The notes under the pieces: generated by a model
Seen by the model: only the letters and a program-made list of their open reading frames with translations
Database searches by the model: none
Told to the model about the DNA's origin: nothing
Part shown: piece after piece, positions 35,617 to 47,310 of the stretch
Position numbering within the stretch: position 1 is the stretch's first letter
Layout of the letters: the number at the start of each line of letters is the position of its first letter
DNA from: Isoetes taiwanensis
Lineage: Eukaryota; Streptophyta; Lycopodiopsida; Isoetales; Isoetaceae
DNA: 64,000 nucleotides
Reading direction: 5' to 3'
Assembly: GCA_021234155.1 (NCBI GenBank)
Contig: JAJEKV010000033.1
Coordinates: 5,630,635 to 5,694,634 of the forward strand
Made by a program: the position numbers and the translations under genes

Positions 35617-37224
35617 GGAGAGAGCAAACTTGATACGTTACAAACGAGCATAAGAAACATAACAATGCATATGTTGATTTATATAAAGCCATGGGACCAT
35701 CTGAAAAATAGTAGGCATGGAATGTAAAGTAATATCTACAAAACGATGGTTATTACGTTGGTATTATCAATAACATGAAGACCACTTACTCTATAACAAT
35801 ATGAAAACTACTTACTCTATACTTCCAGGACATGGTTTTAACAATTTCACTAGAGAATTAACCAAGCCTCATGGCTAATGTCAACCACAATAAAACTATT
35901 GCTAGCAAACAAAGGTCGAGGTATAAAAAGGTTGGAAGACAATAAAGAAAAATGATGATATGGTTAGCAAAAACAAATTGAGTAGACAAAACGAGATAAG
36001 TCTAGGATAATTGGTAGGATAAGCAAGACCATGCAAAGAGAAGAGATGCATGATAAAGTTTAGAAGGAGGAACTACAACATCATAATACCTCCAACCAAT
36101 TATCCCACAAGTATCAAGTGATGGCTAGCACCAACCACATTGGCAACCATAATTCATAGCTAATCAAACACAAGTATCTGCTAGCCATGAAGATTTGTGA
36201 AGAAAGCAAACGAGGGTGAGAAAATGTATTTAGGTGCATTTCAAGGTAGGATATACCAACTATAGAGGAGAAATATATAAAAGGTACCGCAATGTGGATA
36301 TGAAAGATGTTGCCGAACAATACCATAGAAACAAGGCAAAGTATCACGGAGGGTATCAATACAGGTCCAGCAACCACTGACTTGAACAAATATAAAGGAA
36401 ATAGTTAGTGTGGCAGAGCTAGAAGAAGTAGATGATGTATAAGAATGACTAATAAAGGCACACAAAGAAAGCAATATAGCTTCCCTAGTGGGCTATTCAT
36501 GATGGAAGCACCATATTGAACTTCATCATCATATTGCCTAGATACTAATGGCAACCAATATCCAACTTCCAAACCCATGGTTTTAACCACTTACTAGAGA
36601 TATAAAGGCAACAATAATTCATGGCTCATCAATCAATCTATTTGCTATTTGATAAAGAATTCTAGAAAAGGAGCATGCGAATAAGGGAGAGAAAGCATTT
36701 TGGAGTGTTCAGGATGGACGAATTGAAAGAGCGAACAAAAATCACATATTGGACTCGAGCAACATGCATCATAAAACCAAAAGAGCATGTGTGATTCTAC
36801 GACGATGATTTAAGATTACCTTAGAAAAGCTATTACTAAGCCGATGATTTTAAGATTACCTTAGAAATGTCATTACAAAGGTTATACAAAACAGGTGTAA
36901 GATACAACAAACCATAATTTGTTAATGATCTTTGTCAAAAAGCAAGAAAAATTGCAAAAAGGAAGACATAATTGCAACTTTGACCCACATGATATCATAA
37001 TGCGTGCCAAAATACTTAGCTATAGCCTATGCCTTTTATTCTTGAAAAAATTGTCCAGCAACGAGGGTTATAAGGAGTCTTAGCAAGTATACAGCAATGG
37101 GCTACAAGGTGTCTTAGCAAGTATACATCATTGTATATTGAGTTAAAAGATGTAAAAGACAACCACAACTATTGCATCATGAGAATAAAACATTAGAATG
37201 AAAATGGACAACTCAATATAATTG

Positions 37225-37720
37225 TGTCATGAACCTACGCGAAGAAAAGGAAAATACTTGGAAAATATGCAAGAAATACGAAGGAAATATGTCAAAATCG
37301 ATGAAGAATCTAATATATGAACAAGAATTAGGGAGTACAATGGCCCGAAGGCAAGCAGGAATACGAGACAGATGTCTAGAAGGCTCAAGACTGTCGTTGA
37401 ACTGGAATGGTTCGACAAGAAGGGTGTGCGTCCTTATATATCTAGGCCAACGGTCCGGATCGTGCCACTCCAATAGATGAGATCACGCCAACTGTCGCAC
37501 ATGGTCAGGTTCTAGAATATTCTAGAACTTCCTTCCTTGAAAGGAAATGTCTTCAATAAGTATTGGTAGTGCACTTAGTAAAGGTTTGTGACTTGCAACT
37601 AGAAGCTTGCAAGTTCAAATCCTATCTTGTGCAATTACATTTTTGCATCCATGCGACGACCATCTTTTGTATATACGAGTATAATATTCGTATGATACGA
37701 ATATTCGTATGATCATCACA
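37225..37720 (-). repeat. 3' LTR of the chromovirus
   Basis: 496 bp. Carries a perfect four-unit heat-shock-element pattern at 37510-37527 (TTCnnGAAnnTTCnnGAA) and a tRNA-like stretch on the plus strand at about 37565-37640 with a B-box-like GTTCAAATCC. Near its inner end it has a palindrome, AATATTCGTATGATACGAATATT. Confidence 0.92.
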
Positions 37721-37796
37721 CCACCCCCCTCTTATGATGGCGACGAGTCCTTGGAGCTGGGGTCGGAGTACTCAAACTTGGCTTATCTGTGTAACA

Positions 37797-37950
37797 TCGG
37801 TGAAACTCTGCAATTTTATCAGGAGCATTAGTCAGATTCTCGGCAGGCTCCCAGGTTCTATCACTTGGTGAGTAACCTTCCTAATCGACAAAATAATATA
37901 ATCGTCGACGAAGAAACTTGGGGTCCAGAATCTCTCAGACCTCGAACTCC
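37797..37950 (-). pseudogene. Chromodomain at integrase C-terminus, two nonsense mutations
   Basis: Minus-strand reading: EEFEV[stop]EILDPKF, then RRRLYYFVD[stop]EGYSPSDRTWEPAENLTN (quoted in parts), APDKIAEFH. The pattern YYFVDWEGYSP..TWEPAENL is the chromodomain core. The second stop (TAG) replaces the cage tryptophan codon TGG, and the first (TGA) is one C-to-T step from CGA. In this family the domain would tether integration to methylated chromatin; here it is inactivated. Confidence 0.85.
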
Positions 37951-38853
37951 TCATGATCATCAATTTCCACTGGTGGTGGAGGCGGAGGAACACGATACGG
38001 GAAAGTATTAACTGTGTAGGGCTCCAATAGAGAAACATGAAATACTAGGTGGAGACAAAAAACTAGAGGGAGCTCGAGCAGAAATGCCACATCGCTGATC
38101 TGAGCCGTGATCCGGTAAGGACCAAGGCGATGACAGTCAAGCTTGTTGCAGGGACATGAGGTAGGGAGGTCCCTATGAAGAAGCCAGACAATGTCACCAA
38201 CGTGAAATTTAGGAGTTTCCTGCCAATGCAAATCGGCATTGCTGATAGCGTTCCTGTGCTCTAGGAAGACGATGCTGGAGATCTGATTGAAGAGCCTGGA
38301 GTTTCTCAAGTCGAGACTCGACTAGGGTTGACAGAGTCACTGCCAGCGACACTGAGGGACCAACGAGGATGCTGACCAGAGTTCAAAAAGAACGCAGTCT
38401 GGCCAATGGAAGCATGTACTGAGTTATTATAGGCAAACTCAGCTAATGGAAGATAATCGACCCAATCATCCTATTGATAACTGATAGAGCACCTTAAATA
38501 TTGCTTCAGTGTTTGATTAGTGCGCTCTGCTTGCCTATTACTTTCTGGATGATGACCGGATGCCAGTGAGCGATCGATATACAATAACTCCAAAAGCTGC
38601 TTCCAAAAAACAGCGGCGAATTGAGGTCCACGATCATTGATGATAGTATCCGCAATCCATGAAGTCTCACCACTTCACGAAGAAGAAGATCAATTGTTCC
38701 CTCATTGGTGATGGTAATATTGCAGGGAATAAAATGAGCCATCTTAGAGAAACGGTCAACGACAATCATGATGGCATCATAACTCCGGGAGAGTGGCAGC
38801 TCCGAAATAAAGTTTATAGAAATATTCTTCCAAGGTCCATCTGGAACTGGCAA
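37935..38853 (-). pseudogene. Chromovirus integrase core and C-terminal domain
   Basis: 38506-38853 carries GPWKNISINFISELPLS, DAIMIVVDRFSKMAHFIPC and a partial catalytic region. 37935-38309 carries WQETPKFHVGDIVWLLHRDL and LDCHRLGPYRI, the GPY/F-type region before the chromodomain. Frame breaks occur near 38310-38505 and stops within the core. Confidence 0.8.
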
Positions 38854-39396
38854 TGACTGAAGAAGGCCATGGAAAAGATGTCTCGGGGCCTTCGCTCGAC
38901 AACATATATCAAGGATTGAATAAAAGCTTCAATAGAGCGACGAAGCCCAGACCACAAATACCTCGACTAATAAGTTCAAGAATCTTGGTTACTCCAAAGT
39001 GTCCGGCCATAGGTGAATCATGGCAAGCCCAGAGAACTCGAAGCCTCGAAGCACCATCTGGTACATACAGAAGCCCATCATGGAATAGAAGTCCATCTCA
39101 AACCTCAAATCGATCATAATCCGATTGCATTTGCTGAGAAGATAATGCAAAGCCAAGGCGTTATAATACATCTTGAGCCAATGGATCGGAGGGCAGAGAT
39201 GCCCGAACAGACTCCAACAAGACCGTATCATGAGGTCTCTCGAATAAAGTGAGGGCCATAAGCTGGAACCGATCAGACCCCAGAATAACATATGATTGCT
39301 GATCAAATGCAGGATCATTTAGCTTAGGCTCAAGGTAGGAGCATCAAGACAAGGAAGACGGTACTTGATCACGAAATCAATGCAGGACAGTACTTA

Positions 39397-39970
39397 AGTA
39401 TGCCACTGGGCCTGGCGACGGTTGAGCACTCGAGCCGACTAAAAATATTCTAGTATTTTAATGATCTGTATAGACTGTGACTTTATAAAGAGATCCCTCC
39501 AGGAAACGTCTCCACTCCGTGAAAGAATCAACTATCGCCAACAACTCCTTGTCATAAATGGAATAGTTGATTTTAGCAGCCTGAAACTTCTGCGAGTGAT
39601 AGGCAATTGGATGCAATTCATGGTCATCCCCCTCTTGTGACAGAATACTACTAAGAGCAAAATCAGAAGCATCTGCTTCGACAAGTATGCCACTGGGTCT
39701 GGCGACGGTTGAGCACTCGAGCCGACTGAAAATATTCTAGTATTTTAATGATCTGTATAGACTGTGATTTATAAAGAGATCCCTCCAGGAAACGTCTCCA
39801 CTCCTTGAAAGAATCAACTATCGCCAACAACTCCTTGTCATAAATGGGATAGTTGATTTCAGCAGCCTGAAACTTCTGCGAGTGATAGGCGATTGGATGC
39901 AATTCATGGTCATCCCCCTCTTGTGACAGAATACCATAAAGAGCAAAATCAGAAGCATCTGCTTCGACAA
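39397..39970 (-). repeat. Tandem duplication (2 x 287 bp) inside the RNase H region
   Basis: 39397-39683 and 39684-39970 are near-identical, offset 287 bp. Because 287 is not a multiple of three, the second pass through RNase H is out of frame, which ends the RT/RNase H frame with CRSRCF at 39663. Confidence 0.9.
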
Positions 39971-40740
39971 CATATAGCCGCAAAGGATCTGCATGAGCAA
40001 GAACTGGTGCCGTGGTGAAAGCATGCTTCAGAATAACGAAAGCAGATTCCGCTTCCACACTCCATTGAAATGGCACGTCCTTAATCGTGAGGAGTGTTAA
40101 AGAAAGGGCAATCTCTGAATAATCCCGAATGAAACGCCGATAGAAATTGGCAAATCCAAGAAAACACTGAACATCTCGAACGGATGAAGGTGTGTGCCAT
40201 TCCAAAACAGTATTGACCTTTTCGAAATCCATAGAGACTCCATGTGGAGTGATATGATAACCAAGGAACTCCACATTATCCTGCTCGAACTGACACTTCT
40301 CAAGCTTGGCATATAACTCGTGCTCATGAAGCTTCTGAAGGGCCTGTCGAAGATGCCTCTTATGTTCTTCGAGAGTCTTAGAATAAATAAGAATAACATC
40401 TAAATAGATGATAACAAAAGTGTTTTGAGAACTCTTGGAGGACATCATTGGCCATATGCTGGAATACTGCTGGAGCATTGGTAAGTCCGAATGGCATAAC
40501 TGTGTACTCAAGATGGCCATATCGAGTATGAAAAGTTGTTTTTCACTCATCACCTTCCCAGATCTGGATAAGATTGTAGGCACCATGAAGATCAATCTTC
40601 GTAAATAACGCGCACCTTGGAGTCGCTCCAATGACTTTGGAATCAGAGGGAGTGGATACCGATTTGGCACTATGATTTCATTAAGGCCACGATAATCAAC
40701 GACCAGACGCAGAGAATCATCCGTCTTTTTTACGAAGAAG
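39663..40740 (-). pseudogene. Chromovirus reverse transcriptase and RNase H
   Basis: Minus-strand blocks: KKTDDSLRLVVDYRGLNE (upstream of 40670), VPNRYPLPLIP, a damaged MPFGL region, [11 protein letters not shown] (YxDV in place of YxDD), LEKCQFEQDNVEFLGYHI, VRDVQCFLGFANFYRRFI, then RNase H VVEADASDFALYGILSQEG, YDKELLAIVDSFKEWRRFLEG. The D-to-V change in the catalytic box alone would inactivate it. The ADASDFA...SQ and EINYPIYDKELLAIVDSFKEW phrases are typical of the fungal-like Tf1/sushi/Tcn1 branch. Confidence 0.85.
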
Positions 40741-41145
40741 ATAGGCGCTCCAGCCGAGGACTAAGAATGTCAAATGAAACCAGTGGCTGATTGGGAACAC
40801 CTGAATATGTCTCTCTTGCCTACGTTCGAAGAGCTGATTATCACATCGAACTGCAAATCTGATGGCTTCTTCCAAAATTTGAGGGTCCTCCATAGACAAT
40901 AGCATATCTTTGACATCCTCACGTAACCTCCTTCGGAAACAATCTTGAAGTGCAACATCATCCCAAGTTGTATCTACAACAATTTGACAAAATTTTAATG
41001 CATATACTGAAGCTAGACGAGAGTCTTGCCTTAGATTGCAAAGTCTTGTGACTGCTGTGCACTGACAATCAGTGTCTCCAAAGCATGCCTCGAGCTCTGC
41101 AGTGAAAGCAACAAAATCTTGCAACTCTGGAGCTCTTTTTTCCAA
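40741..41145 (-). pseudogene. Chromovirus gag (capsid) fragment
   Basis: Encodes ELQDFVAFTAELEACFGDTD, LCNLRQDSRLASVYALKFCQ, DDVALQDCFRRRLREDVKDM and AVRCDNQLFERRQER, the classical gag helical domain of this element group. It then runs abruptly into RT fingers, so the nucleocapsid and protease region has been deleted. Confidence 0.85.
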
Positions 41146-41544
41146 TAAGGAAGCAAACCAACTTAGAGCTGGCCCTACGAGGAGAGAACCAATCAGTCCA
41201 ACTTGTTATTGGGCCGTGGAATATCTATGAGGGTGGAGTCGGATCACAAGCCTGATCTGATAAAAAAAACCATGAAGCTTGGACCGAGTACCGTCAAACT
41301 TCTATGGCAGGCTAATCTTAGGCTCTGATAGCCTCAATCCAGAGCTAGAAGCAGATTCATGTAAAGCAACATGTTCCTTAAGCTCTTCATTATCCAACTG
41401 CAACTGCTAGCATACTTAAACAAGCTGCTGGACCTGCTGTAATAAAGTCGAAACCTCCTCCATAGATATAAAATCACCAAATATGAGCAAAAAAATGCTT
41501 AGAGTCAGAGCAGGCAAGAACCAGTAAAGGATTCCGGTTCAAAC

Positions 41545-42059
41545 TGTCATGAATCTACGCGAAAACAAGGAAAATACTTGGAAAATATGCAAGAAATACG
41601 GAGGAAATATGCCAAGATCAGCGAAGAATCTAATGTATGGACAAGAATTAGGGAGTACAATGGCCCGAAAGCAAGCATGAACACGAGACAGATGCCTAGA
41701 AGGCTCAAGACTGACATTGAACCCGAATGGTTCGATAAGAAGGAGGTGCATCCTTATATATCTAGGCCAACGGTCAAGATCGCGCCACTCCAATGGATGA
41801 GATCACGCCAAGTGTCGTGCATGCATGTAGGTTCTAGAATATTTTAGAACTTCTTGAAACAACCTCGCATATGAAAAAGACGTAAGGGACTTTAGGAAGT
41901 ATTGGTAGTGATCTTGGCAAAGGTGTGTCACTTGCAATTAGAAGGTCGCAAGTTTAAACCTTGTTTTGTGCAACTACACTTTCGCATCCGTGTGATGACC
42001 ATCTTTTATACATACGAGTATAATATTCGTATGATACGAATATCCATATGGTCGTTACA
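41545..42059 (-). repeat. 5' LTR of the chromovirus
   Basis: 515 bp, about 85% like the 3' LTR by eye, so the insertion is not recent. The heat-shock-element block is present but one triplet is mutated (TTT for TTC). Confidence 0.92.
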
Positions 42060-42567
42060 AATTGTACCACAATGTCTCATGACCTTGAAGAAAACAAATA
42101 TATTACAACTTCTAACCAAGATAAAAATGCACGTAACATGCAAAGATTATACACAAACATAACAGCATGGAAAGGCAAAGGAACAACTTAAAAAAGAAAA
42201 AGACAAGGACTTGATAAATCAACGAGGCACATATATGAGTACCAGCATGTGAACTGATCATAGTTAGTTTACATAGCATCTGTGTGATGACCATCTTTTA
42301 TACATACGAGTATAATATTCGTATGATACGAATATCCGTATGGTCATCACAAATTGTACCACAATGTCTCATGACCTTGAAGAAACCAAATATATTACAA
42401 CTTCCAACCAAGATAAAAATGCACATAACATGCAAAGATTATACACAAGCATAACAATATGGAAAGGCAAAGGAACAACTTAAAAAAGAAAAAGACAAGG
42501 ACTTGATAAATCAATGAGGCACATATATGAGTACTAGCATGTCAACTGATCATAGCTAGTTTACATA
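41984..42567 (+). repeat. Tandem duplication (2 x 292 bp) across the LTR/flank boundary
   Basis: 41984-42275 and 42276-42567. Each unit starts with the last ~76 bp of the LTR and continues into flanking DNA including the AATTG target copy. The duplication therefore happened after the element inserted. Confidence 0.9.
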
Positions 42568-42725
42568 GCTAGTTTATATGGAACATTAACAGTCTAATGG
42601 TGTAAGGATGAGCATGTCAAGTGACCATAGCTAGTTTATAAGAAACATGAAACGTTAACAATTTAAAATGATCACAGTGCAAATGCCGAGAAGTGGTAAA
42701 ACTATGTTTTGCAAAAGTGTAAAAT

Positions 42726-43073
42726 TTTTTTTTTTTTTTGAAGGACGTCATTCTATTCATCATCACATCGTGAGTACATTTCTACATATCACATGGAAGC
42801 CAATTCACTTCGTGAGTACATTTCTACATATCACATGGAAGCCAATTCACTACCTAGACACGATATGCTAGGAGCTGCTCGCATGTGATTATCGAGTACA
42901 TATGGCAGGTTTAAGGTCTCTACCACAAGACCAGTTGGTCGTACTTGAACCCATGACCTCGGGGCAATGGATATTTAAGGTCTCTATTTCTAGACCGATA
43001 TTGGCCAGGTTTGAACCCATGACCTCAGGTGTGGCAGTGTAAGGTCCTGCCACTAAACCATGCCCCGAAGGGC
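42726..43073 (-). mobile_element. Composite tRNA-derived SINE with 14-bp TSD
   Basis: CAAAAGTGTAAAAT at 42712-42725 recurs at 43074-43087. On the minus strand the 5' end carries an A box (TGGTTTAGTGG, plus 43050-43060) and a B box (GGGTTCAAACC, plus 43008-43018) 42 bases apart. A second diverged tRNA-like unit follows (GGTCTAGAAATAGAGACC ... GGGTTCAAG, plus about 42994 down to 42944), then part of a third (TGGTCTTGTGGTAGAGACC). The 3' body has two 42-bp direct repeats (42769-42810 and 42811-42852) and ends CTTC plus poly(A), T run 42725-42739. Confidence 0.85.
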
Positions 43074-43087
43074 CAAAAGTGTAAAAT

Positions 43088-46051
43088 AATGAAATGTAAC
43101 AAAACGCAAACAACTTGATGAAGAAAAGGTAGTACATATTCAAGAAGCATAACTTTATGGACTCAAATTACATAAGCAGAAATTTATGGATTTGTGTATA
43201 AATGTTTAACTTTCGCTAAATTATAGGCATATAAAGCAAATAGACAGCAAAAAGAATACGTGATCAGTAGCTAAAGTGATTAGCTCAATAATAGACAACT
43301 TTTAAGGAAGACATCTCTATGGATAAGAGAGAGCTAAAATTATTTCAAAGGAAAAAGGATCAGCCTAATATGTTAAGGAAAAGGATAGGCATCAAAGGGA
43401 CATAACTGTTAGGGAAGGAACATATACAACATGTTTCCACAGTCTGAGACACCAACGACTGCTTTCTGCCTAAAGACAAACCATCCATACAACTAAGTTG
43501 TGCATAGCTTGTGAATATGTTCTGTTGGTGATTGCCTTGTCTAATTTGCACAAGTTTTTTCACATGAGCAACACATATTCTAAATTGTGTCTAGGACATG
43601 CTCTAGAGTAGAAGACCTTTATTTGCATTAACTAGTGAAATAATATTTGATGACTCTGTCATGAAGCATTTGTTGTAAAGGAACAACTCTAGATGCATAA
43701 AATTTATTGAAAGAAACAACTAGCACCTTAGCAGGTCCAATATTCTTCACTTGTAACTGAATGCCCTGTGCTCAGACATAACCCATCCAAAGCATCAAGT
43801 TCACTTATGTAGCTTACAAATCCAATGTATAAAAACTGGAGCAACTTTAAGAAGGCCAAGAAAAAGGTGTGAAAGGGAAGGAAATGATGGAGGATTTCAT
43901 GAGCATAAAAACTACCCCACACAACCCATCCAAAGCACCAAGTTCACTTAGCTCACAAATCCAAGGTATAAAAATTGGAGCAAATTTAGATAAGAAAATT
44001 TAAAGAAAATAAGGCTAAGAAAAAGGTCTGAAGGAACCGTCTGAAAATTCCCTAAGCGTAAAAATCTATCAAACAAATGTGGACATGCATGCAATTTTTT
44101 CTAGCCTACACCATTTATGCTTGAAAAACTTGTCCGTCAATGGATTACCAAGGAGTCTGAGCAACAATGCATTATACAATATTGAGTTAAAAGAAGTAAA
44201 AGGCAAGAATCCATATAGAGAATATTGAGTTAAAAGAAGTAAAGGTAATGGCCGCTATCGCATCATTAGAATAAAACATTCAGATGAAATGGACATCCAA
44301 TATACAAGGAAATGGACAAGTATTTGGACATCCAGTATACAAGGAAATGGACAGCCAGTAGATAACATGTACATACCTGCTTGTATCGTATTTTGCTTTG
44401 ATGTGAACACAGTCAGGAAATCTCTTGTCCAATGTCTTGAAAGAACGCATGTAAATTAAAGAAGTTTAGGCGTAGATGTTGGATTTAAAAGAAATTGTTT
44501 GAAATTCTATTATGGAAAGAAGCAACAGATCGACAGCGAAGAGAATACAACTGATTCTATCATTGCAATACCGGTTCTATGGAGAGGAGGCCAAACTGAC
44601 ATAGTTAACCCAATCTGCAGTTGCACGCTACAGAAGCCTGAGAAGAAGACTTGAACTGGATTGACGTGGTTGACGACGAAGAGTTACATCAAATTCAGTA
44701 CTGGACAAAAAAACAGAAGAAACTAATAGATTTTAAAGCAAAGGCAAATGAGATGACTTTAGAGCAAAGCAGTAACCTGTCACCAAGTCCATTGTATTGT
44801 ACTATTGAAAAAATCAGACAAGCGCACTAATCTTTATGGGAACAATTCAAACTTATAGAATATACCAAAAGGCCAAACACTTGCCTTATCTTCTTCCTCA
44901 ACCAAGTCAAAGAGACAATAGCAAAACACATATAACAATTTGTCCAGACAACCTAACTTGCAATTCTAGCTGTGTATCTCTTCTAGTTATAGGACAGGCC
45001 ATATTATCATAATAATTTTCTCTACGAGCCTGCTAGTACTGTTCCTACAGACTAGTATTTGATACATAAGATGTTTGCCAATGATTGAGATCAGTTTGTC
45101 ATTAGTAGGGGCATCTTGCCATGTACGTGAATGTTACACGTGTCTTTAAATAATCTATTATCCATAATGGAGCCTGTTGAATAGTCTATCACTTGAGACT
45201 GAAATATCCACTTTTAATAGGCTTAGACATGGTAATCCAATTCTCAAACCTAAGTTTTATTTTGAAAATCTAGTTATAGATACTTCCTGGTCTGCATCCT
45301 CTAAAGTTATACAGCTTAACACCATGCCAAGAAAAACTCTATTGCTAAGCTTGGTAAATTACTAAAGGCCATTCTATAGAATTAAGAGCATTTCCTATAA
45401 AGTGATTTCCACTTATGAGCATGATGTCCTTTATAATTGCTAAGATGATGAAATTTTATTAAAGAGGATGGATCAACAGACAATTTTAAGACATATCAAT
45501 GATGCAATCAACAAAATGCAATGACTTAAAATGACATGAATGTGAGCAAAATGTTGTTAAAGTAAATACAACTTGGCAAGATCAAAACTTATATGAAGAG
45601 CTTCTCAATGAGAAACCGCATCCCATGCTTTGAATTCTTGAATTCCAGCACCATTATCAAAGATTCGCGCCCTTGTATGGGTAGTTGTACCAACCATAAT
45701 AAGCAAAGAAAGAAATCAGGAACTTTCGATTCCACTATATCCGTTGATGACTTTGACTCCAATAAGCCTAATCTCTTATATGCAGATCAAGTTTTGGCAA
45801 AAGAATAGCAGAAAATGGCATCGAAAATTGTGCCTGAGTCGTTGCCAATTTATGAAGGACCTTCGATTGCAAAAAGCCCTTAAGTTATCGAACGAATGGG
45901 ACAAAATGTTGAAAAAGGGTAGACTCTTTTACTCCATTCTATTCATACGAGAGCAATAGCAAGAAAATACAGATGAGCACGCATAGAATGAGTAAAAACG
46001 GAAGTGTTTGAGAAGATGCAACAACTTACGCTATTGGATATGATCATCAAG
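43088..46051. other. Intergenic, with diverged duplications
   Basis: No gene supported. 43781-43870 and 43921-44030 are diverged tandem copies (CCATCCAAAGC..CAAGTTCACTTA). 44095-44305 resembles 37010-37219, the left flank of the chromovirus. Confidence 0.5.
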
Positions 46052-46228
46052 TGAGCTCTGGAAATTTTTTTGGAATGGAGATGTACACAGAAGCGCTGAT
46101 GCCAAAAACCTAAATGGCACGCTACAAATAGGGCGAGAGCCTGGTAGTTGCTAACAGCCCGGGACACTTGCCCCTAGCTCTAGAAGTCCATCTACCATCT
46201 ATTCATTGGAAACGAAGGTAAATATGAT
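46052..46228 (-). repeat. Repeat shared with 35239-35412
   Basis: Second copy of the segment described at 35239. Here it is continuous with the gag remnant. Confidence 0.8.
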
Positions 46229-46850
46229 TTCTACATTTTGCAACTTGCTCCACAAATCCTTAACTCCTCGTATCTCATGATGGATCCTCTTTTGAACAAT
46301 AGCTTCTAATTCTGATTTGCTTTTCTCAGCACCCAGTATTGAAGTTATTTCAGCAGTTCGCTTGACTGCTTTATCCAAACTATCACGTCCTTCTAGCTCT
46401 AGTTGTCTTCTAATATCTGAAGGGAAACCTTGTGTAAGCCAACTAATTATATCATTATTAGAAGGCTTAGAACTTAATTTTGCTGCCATGTGATTCTAAT
46501 GGCAAACTCTGATGGTTTTTCTTTAGGTTGAATTTGCGCATTTCTCAGCTCCTCTTTTATTTCCCTATTGGTAGAAGTAGCATAAAAAGCATCCAAGAAT
46601 AGCTTTTTTAATTCACTCCATATTGTCACATTGTCCATATTTTCATAGATCTAGTTGGCTGCTTTTCCTTTTAGAGTGGTTGGGAATATATCCAATTTCA
46701 TATCATCACTGTCATCTTTATTTAACTTGCTTGTTGTTTCAAGTTTTCTCATATGCGTCTTAGGATTGGTCTCTTCATCTTGGTCTCTTCTGTATCTGGG
46801 ATATCTCAAGGAATGAGAACTAGAAGTACTCATTGTAAAGATAGATTGAT
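46199..46850 (-). pseudogene. Retrotransposon gag fragment (copy 2)
   Basis: 46651-46833 encodes DSDDMKLDIFPTTLKGKAAN, the start of a gag capsid domain. Then come NVTIWSELKK-type sequence and 46199-46489 with IISWLTQGFPSDIRRQLELEG and RTAEITSILGAEKSKSELEA. Stops separate the pieces. More complete than the copy at 32254-32790. Confidence 0.7.
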
Positions 46851-47028
46851 GTCAGGCAAATATCAAGGAATGGCACATAAAGTATGCTACGAATGAAAAG
46901 CCCACAACGATGTGTGAATTTGTTCACTCTATAGTTACATGGCCTGATTTGGTTCTCCAAGAGATACAAATTACATGCGATCTCATTTCCTTTATTAAGA
47001 ACCCATACTAAGGTTAGTTGTCATGAGC

Positions 47029-47142
47029 ACCACCTCTTTTTGCGACCAGTAAGCTTGGCCTTTCATAGAGGACCTTATTGCATACCACCTCTTTTTGCAG
47101 CCATTAAACTTGGCCTTTCATAGAGGACCTTATCACGTACAA
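47029..47142 (+). repeat. Tandem duplication, two copies of ~57 bp
   Basis: Both copies hold ACCACCTCTTTTTGC and TTGGCCTTTCATAGAGGACC. Confidence 0.85.
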
Positions 47143-47310
47143 TGTTCTCAGGAAGAAATTATCGATAAGTCTACATGAAGATGCAAATGAAAACTGAAAC
47201 TTTTGAACAAAATACCGTGTACTTATTTTAGGAACATCACTAGAAAGCAACACGTTGACAGTTCATCGAGTATGAAACTTTCAACGACATGAAGATGAAC
47301 TAAAAATGTA

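Larger units (their letters stand above)
37220..42064 (-). mobile_element. Complete Ty3/gypsy chromovirus (Tcn1/sushi-like) with LTRs and 5-bp TSD
   Basis: LTRs at 37225-37720 and 41545-42059 start TGTCATGAA and end TCACA/TTACA on the plus strand. AATTG flanks both sides (37220-37224 and 42060-42064). The element is coded on the minus strand, so 41545-42059 is the 5' LTR. A polypurine tract (AAGAGGGGGGTGG on the minus strand) adjoins the 3' LTR at 37721-37733. The site next to the 5' LTR (minus strand GTTTGAACCGGAATCC) does not look like a usual tRNA primer site. Domain order is gag, RT, RNase H, integrase, chromodomain. The protease/zinc-knuckle region between gag and RT is deleted and there are several stops, so it is not autonomous. 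Confidence 0.93.
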
